From contig JAEZAA010000294.1 in the NCBI GenBank assembly GCA_023430625.1, forward strand, positions 1-10,712: 10,712 nucleotides of DNA. Direction: 5' to 3'. The stretch comes from Pseudomonadota bacterium. Its GTDB lineage: Bacteria > Pseudomonadota > Gammaproteobacteria > Pseudomonadales > Oleiphilaceae. The translations under genes and the position numbers were made by a program. The notes under the pieces are model-generated. The model was not told where the DNA came from, ran no database searches, and saw only the letters and a program-made list of their open reading frames with translations. Every line of letters begins with the position of its first letter. The stretch's first letter is position 1. Of the stretch, positions 1-10,303 are shown in pieces.

Positions 1-529
1 GACTGGACTTGTCGGCATAGATTTCATCAGCCGCTGCCGCAATGTAATAGGCTCCGGAGGCACCAAGGTCGGCAATGACGGCATACACTTTGATATCAGG
101 ACGCTCAGCACGCAGGCGCTTGATCTCATCATAAACGTAGCCTGATTGAACAGGACTTCCGCCCGGGCTGTTAATCCGCAACACAACACCTTTGACATTC
201 TCGCTTTCGAAAGCCGCACGCAGGCCCGTGACCAACGAGTCCGCACTGGCATATTCGTCGGCAGCGATAACACCCTTCACATCAATCAGCGCGGTATGCG
301 GCTCCGCCACCTCCGCCACGCGACTGCCAAAGCCAGCCGTCATGAAAATCAGCAGCACGAACAGATAAAGGAACGTTAGCGCCTTGAAGAAGATACCCCA
401 GCGCCGCGTGCGTCGTTGTTCAATGGTGGCCGAAGCCAGGAGTTTTTCGATCAGTTTCCACTCCCGATTAGAAGGAGCCGGAGCGCTATTGGAGGGAGTC
501 GGTGCAGTCGCTTGTGATTCGTTATCCAT
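1..529 (-). CDS. sppA: Signal peptide peptidase SppA, N-terminal part (cut by window edge)
   Basis: This is the first 176 residues of a single-domain (36K-type) SppA, an inner-membrane serine protease of the S49/ClpP-like fold that degrades signal peptides left in the membrane after protein export. Visible in order: a Pro/Ala/Ser-rich cytoplasmic N-terminus (about residues 1-40), a basic RRTRRW stretch, one transmembrane anchor (about 47-66), then the start of the protease fold with NSPGGS (120-125) and DLGASGAYY (154-162), whose Ser158 is the expected nucleophile. In this family the partner Lys lies about 50 residues further on and so falls outside the window. The ATG at 527-529 has only a weak AGG upstream. 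It is the last gene of the rluC-HAD-sppA series. The 148-base gap before it holds a 7-bp inverted repeat (594-600 with 634-640) but no clear promoter or terminator. Family call is firm; the missing C-terminus cannot be judged. Confidence 0.93.
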   Translation of the reverse strand, partial: MDNESQATAPTPSNSAPAPSNREWKLIEKLLASATIEQRRTRRWGIFFKALTFLYLFVLLIFMTAGFGSRVAEVAEPHTALIDVKGVIAADEYASADSLVTGLRAAFESENVKGVVLRINSPGGSPVQSGYVYDEIKRLRAERPDIKVYAVIADLGASGAYYIAAAADEIYADKSS

Positions 530-677
530 GTGACCTACGTATTGTTAATTCCAGATATTGAGACCTGGCCAGATGACAGCCTGCCACACTGCAAGCGCTC
601 TCTTACCAGCCCAGTCATTCACCACAACGATCCGAGCGCTACCTCATCGAAGGCGGCTCCGTCGAATTCTGCCTTAA

Positions 678-1319
678 TCAAAGAAGCCCGTGCAGATCCC
701 GCATGGTATCAATACACCCGATCGGCTCATGACTCAGTAACCGGTCGCGACTATGAACGCCATAGGAAACTGCCAGGCGGTCCATGCCGATATTGCGCGC
801 CATCAACATATCGTATTCGGTGTCGCCAATCATAATGGCGCGCTCTGGAGGCAGACCGACTTCCGTCAAAATCTCCGCCAGCATTTTCGGATGCGGCTTG
901 GATCTAGTCTCATCGGCACAACGCACCACGTGAAAATGGCGCTCCATTTCCAGCTGACGCAGCACGATATCCATCCCCGGGCGGCTTTTACCTGTCGCGA
1001 TGGCCAGTTTATAGCCGCGACTTGCCGCCTCATCCAACATATCCATAACCCCATCAAAGAGGTCGTCGCGCGTTGGCGGAATATGAAAGAAGTGCTCCGA
1101 GTAGCGCTCCCGAAGGCGAAGAATTTGCTCTCCATCCAGGCTCGGGTCCAGCTTCTGCAGTGCCTCAACCATGCCGAGCCCAATGATATTTTTAGCTGCC
1201 TCAAGACTTGGCGGCTTCATACCCAGGTCGGAAAATGCCGCCTGCATACAGAGCGCAATATGATCGGCGGAGTTAAGCAGGGTTCCATCCCAATCGAAAA
1301 TCAAGACATCGTATTTCAT
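678..1319 (-). CDS. HAD-superfamily phosphatase (subfamily IA, phosphoglycolate-phosphatase-like)
   Basis: A 213-residue cytoplasmic HAD hydrolase with all four motifs. Motif I is DWDGTLLNS, with Asp9 the expected nucleophile and Asp11 the general acid/base. Motif II is the Thr of ATGK (Thr109). Motif III is the Lys of SKPHP (Lys141). Motif IV is GDTEYD (165-170), which with Asp9 holds Mg2+. Residues about 18-85 form the alpha-helical cap of the Gph type. The family removes phosphate from small metabolites; the substrate cannot be read from sequence, so no symbol is given. Its ATG (1317-1319) overlaps the rluC stop by 4 bases (ATGA), implying translational coupling. In Pseudomonas a HAD protein sits in the same place between rluC and sppA (from memory), so the order is conserved although no functional link is evident. 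Length and motifs are complete, with no sign of decay. Confidence 0.93.
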   Translation of the reverse strand: MKYDVLIFDWDGTLLNSADHIALCMQAAFSDLGMKPPSLEAAKNIIGLGMVEALQKLDPSLDGEQILRLRERYSEHFFHIPPTRDDLFDGVMDMLDEAASRGYKLAIATGKSRPGMDIVLRQLEMERHFHVVRCADETRSKPHPKMLAEILTEVGLPPERAIMIGDTEYDMLMARNIGMDRLAVSYGVHSRDRLLSHEPIGCIDTMRDLHGLL

Positions 1320-2281
1320 GATTTCACGTCATACTGCTGAATCAAACGGCTCATTTCGGCATCCAGCGGCGCCTCGAACACCAACGGATGTTCATCCTCA
1401 GGCAACTGAATCTTCAACCGCGCCGCATGCAGGCACAGGCGCTTGAAGCCTTCCTTCCGCAACTGCTTGTTAACCTCATCGAAGCCGTATTTGTCGTCAC
1501 CCAGGATCGGAAAACCGGCCTGCTGCGCGTGCACCCGAATCTGATGCGTCCGCCCCGTGAGCGGGCGCGCCTCAACCCAGGTGAAATCCTGCAAGCGCTT
1601 CAGCACCCGAAACTCCGTGACAGACGCCTTGCCGCCCGCGTCAACCTTAACGATTCGCTCGCCCGATTTCAGTTCATTCTTGGCAAGCGGCGCATCCACC
1701 TTCTTCAGCTTAGCCGGCCATGCGCCGGCGACCAGCGCCCAGTAAACCTTCTCCATTTGCCGGGACCGTAGATCGTCATGCAGCGCACGCAGCACACTGC
1801 GTTTCTTCGCCACCAGAATCACACCCGAGGTATCGCGATCGAGGCGATGCACCAATTCAAGAAAACGCTGGTCCGGGCGCAGCACCCGCAAGGCTTCGAT
1901 CAAACCATAGGATATGCCGCTACCGCCATGCACCGCCACGCCCGGCGGCTTGTTCACCACCAGCAAACGCGCGTCTTCATAGAGGATTGCCGCCTCGATC
2001 TGCTGCAGCCGGTTGGATGACGCCGCTGGCACCGCCGACTCACGTTCGGCGACGCGGACGGGCGGCACCCGAATCTCGTCACCCGCCTCCAGTTTATACT
2101 CAGGCTTGCTACGCGCCCGATTCACCCGCACTTCGCCCTTGCGGATGATGCGATAAATCCGGCTCTTTGGGACCCCTTTCAGGAACGTCACCAGGAAATT
2201 ATCAAGCCGCTGTCCTGCTGACTCGACGTCGATCTGTATGATTTTAACTTGGGCGTGGGTCGCCGAATCGATTGACTGCAT
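1316..2281 (-). CDS. rluC: 23S rRNA pseudouridine synthase RluC
   Basis: A 321-residue RluA-family enzyme that in E. coli isomerises uridines 955, 2504 and 2580 of 23S rRNA to pseudouridine. An S4 RNA-binding domain occupies about residues 22-85 (AGQRLDNFL, KGVPKSRIYRIIRKGEVRVN, with the PPVRVAERE linker typical of RluC at 73-81). The catalytic domain follows: NKPPGVAVHGGSG (110-122), the signature HRLDRDTSG (145-153) with Asp148 as the expected catalytic residue, and LTGRTHQIRVH (241-251). Length equals the usual one. The chosen ATG (2279-2281) leaves a short N-terminal extension as in E. coli; there is no convincing Shine-Dalgarno before it. It is the first gene of the minus-strand operon and is divergent from rne, an arrangement widely conserved in gammaproteobacteria. 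Its promoter must lie in the shared intergenic region, but I could not pick out a good -35/-10 pair on this strand. Confidence 0.96.
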   Translation of the reverse strand: MQSIDSATHAQVKIIQIDVESAGQRLDNFLVTFLKGVPKSRIYRIIRKGEVRVNRARSKPEYKLEAGDEIRVPPVRVAERESAVPAASSNRLQQIEAAILYEDARLLVVNKPPGVAVHGGSGISYGLIEALRVLRPDQRFLELVHRLDRDTSGVILVAKKRSVLRALHDDLRSRQMEKVYWALVAGAWPAKLKKVDAPLAKNELKSGERIVKVDAGGKASVTEFRVLKRLQDFTWVEARPLTGRTHQIRVHAQQAGFPILGDDKYGFDEVNKQLRKEGFKRLCLHAARLKIQLPEDEHPLVFEAPLDAEMSRLIQQYDVKS

Positions 2282-2310
2282 AGATAACTAAAACGCCCGT
2301 ACCGAGGAGT

Positions 2311-2339
2311 TTGATGGCGACTGGGTTTACTGTTATATT
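2311..2339 (+). promoter_or_regulatory. Candidate sigma70 promoter for rne
   Basis: TTGATG (2311-2316, 4 of 6 to TTGACA) and TATATT (2334-2339, 5 of 6 to TATAAT) are separated by exactly 17 bases, on the plus strand facing rne. The start of transcription would be near 2346, giving a leader of about 590 nt. A perfect 5-bp dyad, TTGCG-AAGG-CGCAA (2338-2351), covers the predicted start site and could be an operator or the 5' hairpin of the transcript. This is a consensus match by eye only; E. coli rne has several promoters and others may exist here. Confidence 0.45.
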
Positions 2340-2720
2340 GCGAAGGCGCAACTTGTGGTTCTCAAGCTATACCAGCGGCCCGTTTAAGAAAGCGTGGAAC
2401 GGCTGGCAATAGGCGAACCGAAGGGCCAAGTATATCCCAGCATGAATACATTTGGCAGACCGGATGGCACCCGTAACCAGGGCCACACCGATGAAGCAAG
2501 GTCAAGATGCCACGGCTGGGTTTGGCAGGCGAAGATGCACACAAATTCAAGAGTATTAATGCGCATGGCGCAGTGATACCGAGGAAAAACGGTTTAGCAC
2601 GTTGCCCGTCTCCCTGCCGCTCTACATCAGGCATGACACGAGCAACCGGAAGTAAGATCAGATCGGTCGAATAAGTAGGACGTTTCCACGGAATTTCGCG
2701 AAACAATCCATCAAGGAGTC

Positions 2721-2789
2721 ATGTATCCCTCTTATGCAAACAGGAATGACAACTTGCCAGACAAAATTCTCGGAACGTTTTCTCACTGA
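2721..2789 (+). CDS. Possible 22-codon upstream ORF in the rne leader
   Basis: ATG at 2721 opens a 22-residue reading frame beginning MYPSYANRND and ending in FSH before TGA at 2787-2789. It is preceded by AAGGAG (2713-2718), the best Shine-Dalgarno match in the leader, but the spacing of 2 bases is shorter than usual. The peptide has no recognisable domain. It ends 9 bases before the alternative-pairing region that starts at 2799, so a ribosome on it could influence folding downstream. The short spacing and lack of any homology make this speculative; AAGGAG may be chance. Confidence 0.17.
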   Translation: MYPSYANRNDNLPDKILGTFSH

Positions 2790-2798
2790 CAGGCGCGC

Positions 2799-2884
2799 CA
2801 GTTGCTGAAGCTTCAGCACTCGCGCGTGCGTTCGGCATTGAACTGAATCTACTGTAATTGCGGCTGGATTCTGTCCAGCAACTG
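2799..2884 (+). promoter_or_regulatory. Mutually exclusive hairpin set in the rne leader
   Basis: Two local hairpins can form: a perfect 16-base palindrome TGCTGAAGCTTCAGCA (2803-2818, 6-bp stem with a 4-base loop) and GCTGGA-TTCTG-TCCAGC (2863-2879, 6-bp stem with a 5-base loop). A third, long-range pairing, CAGTTGCTG (2799-2807) with CAGCAACTG (2876-2884), is a perfect 9-bp match but uses bases from both local stems, so it excludes them. The second hairpin is followed by TTTT at 2885-2888, too weak to call a terminator. Competition between structures is an inference from complementarity. Confidence 0.4.
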
Positions 2885-2890
2885 TTTTAC

Positions 2891-2930
2891 CTCGGTAATC
2901 TGCCTCATGCCCCTGAGCGGGATAACCGAG
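2891..2930 (+). promoter_or_regulatory. Hairpin covering the rne ribosome-binding site
   Basis: CTCGGTAATC (2891-2900) and GATAACCGAG (2921-2930) pair over 10 positions with one A-A mismatch. The 20-base loop holds a further 4-bp stem CTCA/TGAG (2904-2907 with 2914-2917). The 3' arm ends in GAG, 6 bases before the rne ATG (2937), and this is the only Shine-Dalgarno-like element there. Folding would therefore hide the ribosome-binding site. Leader hairpins that control RNase E synthesis are known in E. coli; equivalence of this one is inferred. Confidence 0.5.
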
Positions 2931-2936
2931 ACTTAC

Positions 2937-6626
<3,690 letters not shown>

Positions 6627-6664
6627 GCGAAGTACTCAGCGCCTAAGTGTTACGACGAGTGATT

Positions 6665-6696
6665 AAAGGGGGCTATATGCCCCCTTTCTTCTTTTT
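6665..6696 (+). terminator. Rho-independent terminator of rne
   Basis: A perfect 9-bp stem, AAAGGGGGC (6665-6673) with GCCCCCTTT (6679-6687) around a TATAT loop, is followed by CTTCTTTTT (6688-6696). It lies 38 bases after the rne stop and should end the rne transcript before the yecA-like gene. The left-arm AAA and the CTTT run on the other side give only weak bidirectional character. Confidence 0.93.
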
Positions 6697-6808
6697 GGAG
6701 TCCTCGTCGACAAATCGCCACGGCATGTAATTAGACGCAGCTGTGGTATTCTAGGCGCCTTAAACGGGACACCCCCATCATTTTCACTGCCTCAGGGTGG
6801 AAACGCTC

Positions 6809-7369
6809 ATGAACAATCGCTCCTCCGCACCCTTATCGTCCGCTGAGATCTCGAAGTTGGAAGATATTCTGTTTGATGAGCGTTTTGTTGAAGACGCACT
6901 CGATTACTTTGGCATTCATGGCATGTTGAGTGCGTTGGCGGTCGGCCCTGTGGAGCTGTCATCCGATGAATGGGTCTCTCAGGCATTCGGACAACCCGTT
7001 GCAGCGGACAGCCTGGCTGATTACGCCCTGGTGAAGAGTTACCTGGAACGGACATTCCGCCATATTCGCGCCGCCCTCAATGGTGAGGAACAGGTTGAGC
7101 TGCCGGCGGAAACCTACGAAGATCGGGATGCACTCACCAACTGGTGTGCCGGATTCGTCGAGGCATTTATGGCCCATGAAGCGGAGTGGTTTGCAGACCG
7201 CCAGGATCTGGTGGCGGAACTTCTTCTGCCGATCATGGCCGTGTCGGACCTGTTTGACGACGAGGATTTCACCCAGATCAAGGCCAATCCCAAGCTCATG
7301 GAGCAATTGAGCGAACAGATCCCCGAAGTTCTAACCGATCTCTATTTGCTGTTTCACGCCCAGGACTGA
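6809..7369 (+). CDS. YecA/UPF0149 family protein lacking the SEC-C zinc tail
   Basis: A 186-residue, mostly helical acidic cytoplasmic protein of the UPF0149 family. Matches to the family pattern: LSSAEISKLEDIL near the N-terminus, then DYFGIHGMLSALAVGPVELSSDEW (about 34-57, the counterpart of the ELDGLLTAV..SP.EI.PEQW segment of E. coli YecA), and NWCAGFVEAF (about 111-120). E. coli YecA ends in a Cys-rich SEC-C metal-binding motif; this protein stops at FHAQD without one, as many family members do. Function is not established. ATG 6809 is preferred over GTG 6797 because the AGGGTGG ribosome-binding site (6794-6800) overlaps that GTG and sits 8 bases before the ATG. It follows the rne terminator, so it needs its own promoter; TGTGGTATTCT (about 6742-6752) is a possible extended -10 without a clear -35. 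Confidence 0.85.
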   Translation: MNNRSSAPLSSAEISKLEDILFDERFVEDALDYFGIHGMLSALAVGPVELSSDEWVSQAFGQPVAADSLADYALVKSYLERTFRHIRAALNGEEQVELPAETYEDRDALTNWCAGFVEAFMAHEAEWFADRQDLVAELLLPIMAVSDLFDDEDFTQIKANPKLMEQLSEQIPEVLTDLYLLFHAQD

Positions 7370-7443
7370 AAGCAGCCGCCACGGCAGTGGTATCGAGCGA
7401 TTACTACCTAGCGGCTTGGGCCTTCTTCATTATCCCTTTGACG

Positions 7444-7488
7444 CATATTCCACGCGGACTCGTACCGTGCGGACTCATATTGTGTGGA
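7444..7488. repeat. Three imperfect 15-bp tandem repeats between convergent genes
   Basis: Units 7444-7458, 7459-7473 and 7474-7488 follow each other without gaps. All end in G(C/T)GGA; the second and third both start with CTC and share GTG(C/T)GGA, and CATATT occurs in units one and three. The block is also flanked by a 6-bp inverted repeat, TTCCAC (7448-7453) with GTGGAA (7484-7489), extendable with G-U pairs. It lies 74 bases after the yecA-like stop and 4 bases before the cls stop. No U-tract is present, so it is not a standard intrinsic terminator; no known repeat family was recognised. Confidence 0.5.
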
Positions 7489-7492
7489 ACAG

Positions 7493-8629
7493 TCAAAGCC
7501 GCATGAGCCAGGCGTCCACCCGCCCCCAAAAGTATGCCAGCCAGCGCCGACGCCAATAGGGTCTCAACCAGTCTTTTAGCAGTTGCTCTTCGCTCTGCTC
7601 AAAACAGTCATGGAACAGCGCCATGACATCCTGGGCAAATCCTGGGTCGTCAATCTCCTGATTTCCTTCCAGGTTCCAACGCTGGTTCCAATGGTCCAGA
7701 TTGCAGGAGCCAATTGAGCACCAGTCGTCGCACAAGATCATCTTGGCGTGGATAAAGCGTGGCTGGAACTCGTAGATCCGAACGCCATGACGCAGCAGGC
7801 GCTTATAATAGCGCCAGCCGGCATAACGGACACCGGCATGATCGGTTTCCGGTCCTGGCAGCAGTATGCGAACATCGAGCCCCCGCTGGGCAGCCCGCAT
7901 CAACATGCGGCGAATCCGCCAAGAGGGCGCGAAATAAGGGGTCGCGATGTAAATTCGATCCTGTGCCTTACGGGCACGCGCCAGGAACTCGCGCAGAATG
8001 CCCTGGTGCAAGTGCCCTTCCGCCCAGGCCGCTCTGCCCGTCATAGAGCCGCACCGGTCCGTGAACAAACCGGGTAACACCAGGGGCTCCCCTGCAATTC
8101 GTTTCCATATGCGGCAAAACTGCTCCCGCCAATGGATCAGGACGGGCCCCTGAATACGCACGGCGACGTCCAGCCAAGGCGCAGCCTTACCCTGCTCGCG
8201 CAACAATAAATTGGGGCCTGGCCAAAAGCGGTCGGTAATGCAAAAACCGCCTACAAACGCGGCCTGCTGATCGATCTGAATAAACTTTCGATGATCCCGC
8301 CGAAGGTTCGCGACCCACTTGATCATCTGGATTGGATTGAACCAGACCACTTGAATGCCTGGATGATCCAACAGCTCCCGTACCAGCCCAATAACTCCCA
8401 GCGAACCAAAATGATCCAGCACCACCCGGACCTGAACCCCACGCTCCGCCGCATTGCGTAATGCACGAAACAGCGCAGCGGAAAAGTATCCGGGCTCGAC
8501 GAGATAATGCTCAACCAGGATGTAATGCTCGGCGGAATCGATCGCAGCCAGGATAGCCTGGGCGCATTCCTCGCCATCGACTAAGAGGTCAAACTGATTG
8601 CCAGGAACGGCGCGGGACCAAAGCAGCAT
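7493..8629 (-). CDS. Phospholipase D family protein, probable ClsB-type cardiolipin synthase
   Basis: A 378-residue member of the phospholipase D superfamily with two complete HKD motifs: HRKFIQID (His113, Lys115, Asp120), followed by AFVGGFCITD, and HAKMILCD (His294, Lys296, Asp301), followed by SIGSCNLDHW and a downstream NLEGN. Spacing and the absence of N-terminal transmembrane helices place it with ClsB/ClsC rather than ClsA. Those enzymes form cardiolipin by phosphatidyl transfer at the inner membrane (ClsB uses phosphatidylglycerol and can also make phosphatidylglycerol). The C-terminus (about 356-378) is rich in Arg, Trp and Tyr and could be an amphipathic membrane-binding helix. The gene starts 10 bases after the rnm stop with no clear Shine-Dalgarno, suggesting co-transcription and perhaps coupling to rnm. 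Both active-site halves are intact. Cardiolipin synthase activity is a family inference; other PLD transferases remain possible. Confidence 0.87.
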   Translation of the reverse strand: MLLWSRAVPGNQFDLLVDGEECAQAILAAIDSAEHYILVEHYLVEPGYFSAALFRALRNAAERGVQVRVVLDHFGSLGVIGLVRELLDHPGIQVVWFNPIQMIKWVANLRRDHRKFIQIDQQAAFVGGFCITDRFWPGPNLLLREQGKAAPWLDVAVRIQGPVLIHWREQFCRIWKRIAGEPLVLPGLFTDRCGSMTGRAAWAEGHLHQGILREFLARARKAQDRIYIATPYFAPSWRIRRMLMRAAQRGLDVRILLPGPETDHAGVRYAGWRYYKRLLRHGVRIYEFQPRFIHAKMILCDDWCSIGSCNLDHWNQRWNLEGNQEIDDPGFAQDVMALFHDCFEQSEEQLLKDWLRPYWRRRWLAYFWGRVDAWLMRL

Positions 8630-8639
8630 GGGCCAGAAC

Positions 8640-9506
8640 TCACAAGGAGAACGAAGGCCAGAGCTCCCAGACCGGCCTTACGCTGGATGGAAGCGGTGGA
8701 AACCGCCCGATTTCCTGCCATGAACCGGGTCCATGGAAATCGCTCCCGCAGGAGGCATGCAGGTCATGGCGCTGGCACAGCTCTGACATCAATCCCAGGC
8801 GACCAGAGTCTATGTTAGGCAATGCCACTTCCAGGGCCATGCCGCCATCTGCCTTAAATTCGACGAGAAGACGCCTCAGCTTCGCCGTGGTCATCTTATA
8901 CCGCGCCGGATGGGCCAGAACTGCAACACCATCGCCCTGCTTGATCCAGTCCAGGATTTCAGGCAACTCCGGCCAATACTGTTTGACGTCCCCCACCTTG
9001 CCGGCGCCGAGATAACGCTCAAACGCTTGTTGCGGAGAATCCACGTACCCGCGCTCCACCAAGTAGCGGGCGAAGTCCGGCCGGGCGGGAACCTTATCCC
9101 CCAGATCGCTACTAACCGAGTTCCAGACCTCACCAAGTTTCAGGCGTTCGAGTTTGTCGGCAATCGCACGAGCCCGCATCAACCGATTTGACTGCTGCGT
9201 GTCCACGGCCTTTTCCAGCACAGGATGCTCCAGGTCCACATTCAGGCCCACGACATGAAGGGTCATGCCATTCCATACGCAGGAAAATTCCACACCTGCA
9301 ATGAACCCGATTCCAAGCGCCTGTGCGGCCACCTTCGCCTCGGCAAGTCCCGCGACTGTATCATGGTCAGTAAGGGCCAGGGTTTGAACGCCTAGCGTCG
9401 CCGCACGCTCGACCAGCGCCGTTGGCGTAAGACTGCCATCGGAGGCGGTACTGTGCATATGGAGATCAATGTCGCTGCGGTGCCTTTCAGTACTACGTTG
9501 AGTCAT
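8640..9506 (-). CDS. rnm: RNase AM (5'-3' exoribonuclease, PHP domain; YciV/TrpH family)
   Basis: A 288-residue PHP-domain phosphoesterase matching E. coli YciV/Rnm along its whole length. Metal-binding motifs in order: DLHMHST (14-20), TDHDT (46-50), GVEFS (71-75, Glu73), His84, AHPARY (198-203) and GSDFHGPG (254-261), ending in VWELW as in E. coli. In E. coli the enzyme trims the 5' ends of 5S, 16S and 23S rRNA and also hydrolyses 3',5'-nucleotide bisphosphates such as pAp, using manganese. The ATG at 9504-9506 gives the expected N-terminus just before the first motif; only a weak GAG precedes it. It is divergent from yciB across 182 bases and leads a two-gene unit with the PLD gene. TTGAAA upstream on this strand is a possible -35, but no matching -10 at the right distance was found. 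Confidence 0.93.
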   Translation of the reverse strand: MTQRSTERHRSDIDLHMHSTASDGSLTPTALVERAATLGVQTLALTDHDTVAGLAEAKVAAQALGIGFIAGVEFSCVWNGMTLHVVGLNVDLEHPVLEKAVDTQQSNRLMRARAIADKLERLKLGEVWNSVSSDLGDKVPARPDFARYLVERGYVDSPQQAFERYLGAGKVGDVKQYWPELPEILDWIKQGDGVAVLAHPARYKMTTAKLRRLLVEFKADGGMALEVALPNIDSGRLGLMSELCQRHDLHASCGSDFHGPGSWQEIGRFPPLPSSVRPVWELWPSFSL

Positions 9507-9688
9507 GCTGCTCTGATTAATGCTCTGGATTGGCGGTTGCTTTCAAGTGACGCCCGCCGCTCCAATCATGGGTTGCAATGCGGTATAAAACGTCTCGAGG
9601 CGTGGTTTGTCGCAACATGACGTCGGTCTACAAGTAGCTCTCTGGATGCAGTATGATTCACAACATCTCGCATAATTGAAACCACATC

Positions 9689-10261
9689 ATGAAATTTCTG
9701 TTCGACTTTTTTCCAGTTCTTATCTTTTTTATTGTTTATAAGGTTACAGACAATATCTATCACGCAACAGCCGTTCTGATTGGTGCCACTATCCTGCAGG
9801 TTGGTTATACCTGGTTCAAGGAGCGTCGAGTACAGCGCGCCCATCTGATTACCCTGTTATTTGTCGTTGTACTGGGTGGCCTGACACTTGCCTTCCACGA
9901 TGACACCTTCATCATGTGGAAGCCAACCATTGTGAACTGGATTTTTGCCGCTGCCTTATTGGGCAGTGCATTTATTGGCAAAAAGAACATCCTGCAGCGC
10001 ATGCTTGAGGAAAATCTCGAATTACCAGCCAACGCCTGGCGCAATCTCAATCTGGCCTGGGTATGGTTCTTTACCATCAGCGGTATCTTGAATCTTTATG
10101 TTGCCTATAACTTCAGCCAGCCGGTTTGGGTTAACTTCAAACTATTCGGGTTACTTGGCCTGACGATCATTTTCGTCGTGATTCAGGCTTTATTCCTATC
10201 CCGCTACCTTGATGCCACAGAACGCAGCGACAACCAGCCTGTTAAACAGGATTCGGAATAA
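9689..10261 (+). CDS. yciB: Inner membrane protein YciB (septation protein A, IspZ)
   Basis: A 190-residue polytopic inner-membrane protein of the YciB/IspZ family, linked in E. coli and Shigella to cell-envelope synthesis and septation and to interactions with division and elongation proteins; its molecular activity is not settled. Hydrophobic segments are seen at about residues 3-18, 22-42, 51-69, 80-97, 120-140 and 150-171. Family signatures present are GGLTLAFHDDTFIMWKP (63-79), QRMLEENLELP (103-113), NLAWVWFF (121-128) and VWVNFKLFG (146-154). The tail from 175 is charged and probably cytoplasmic. The ATG 9689 start gives the usual MK-F-DFFP N-terminus; there is no strong Shine-Dalgarno. 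TATGAT (9652-9657) is a possible -10 in the gap before it. yciI follows 42 bases downstream, as in many gammaproteobacteria, so the two are probably co-transcribed. Confidence 0.95.
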   Translation: MKFLFDFFPVLIFFIVYKVTDNIYHATAVLIGATILQVGYTWFKERRVQRAHLITLLFVVVLGGLTLAFHDDTFIMWKPTIVNWIFAAALLGSAFIGKKNILQRMLEENLELPANAWRNLNLAWVWFFTISGILNLYVAYNFSQPVWVNFKLFGLLGLTIIFVVIQALFLSRYLDATERSDNQPVKQDSE

Positions 10262-10303
10262 CCCGGCCTATTCTGTGCCGGCACACGAGGGCATTCCTGA
10301 CTT

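Larger units (their letters stand above)
2346..2936 (+). promoter_or_regulatory. Long rne 5' leader / rluC-rne divergent intergenic region
   Basis: About 655 bases separate the divergent rluC and rne starts, and I find no convincing protein-length gene in them. RNase E is known in E. coli to control its own mRNA through a long structured 5' UTR (Rfam element rne5), so a long leader is expected for this gene. Local hairpin candidates seen by eye: CCAG/CCGTT pairing with AACGGCTGG (2372-2406, bulged), CGG/TGGC with GCCA/CCG (2461-2490), TGCGC-ATG-GCGCA (2560-2572), and the stronger set at 2799-2930 listed separately. There is no U-tract strong enough to call a terminator. That it is the functional counterpart of rne5 is inference from position and structure. 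Confidence 0.55.

Noticed and set aside
594..640. 7-bp inverted repeat AGCGCTC / GAGCGCT between the HAD gene and sppA
   Set aside because: Long 33-base spacer, no T-tract on either strand, and AGCGCT is itself a palindrome, so chance is likely.
2394..2576. 60-codon plus-strand frame in the rne leader
   Set aside because: No ribosome-binding site or recognisable sequence; fully inside the predicted structured leader.
2694..2703. Palindrome TTTCGCGAAA in the rne leader
   Set aside because: Only 10 bases; as RNA it gives a 3-bp A-U stem and is too weak to call a structure or operator.
2362..2706. 114-codon minus-strand frame in the rluC-rne intergenic region
   Set aside because: Unusual composition for a protein (many Cys, Pro and Ser), no homology recognised, no Shine-Dalgarno, and antisense to the predicted rne leader.
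2907..2936. In-frame upstream ATG for rne adding 10 residues
   Set aside because: RNase E homologues begin MKRMLINAT at 2937, and the ATG at 2907 lies inside the leader hairpin without a Shine-Dalgarno.
6797..6808. GTG start giving four extra residues to the YecA-like protein
   Set aside because: The GTG is part of the AGGGTGG ribosome-binding site that correctly serves ATG 6809.
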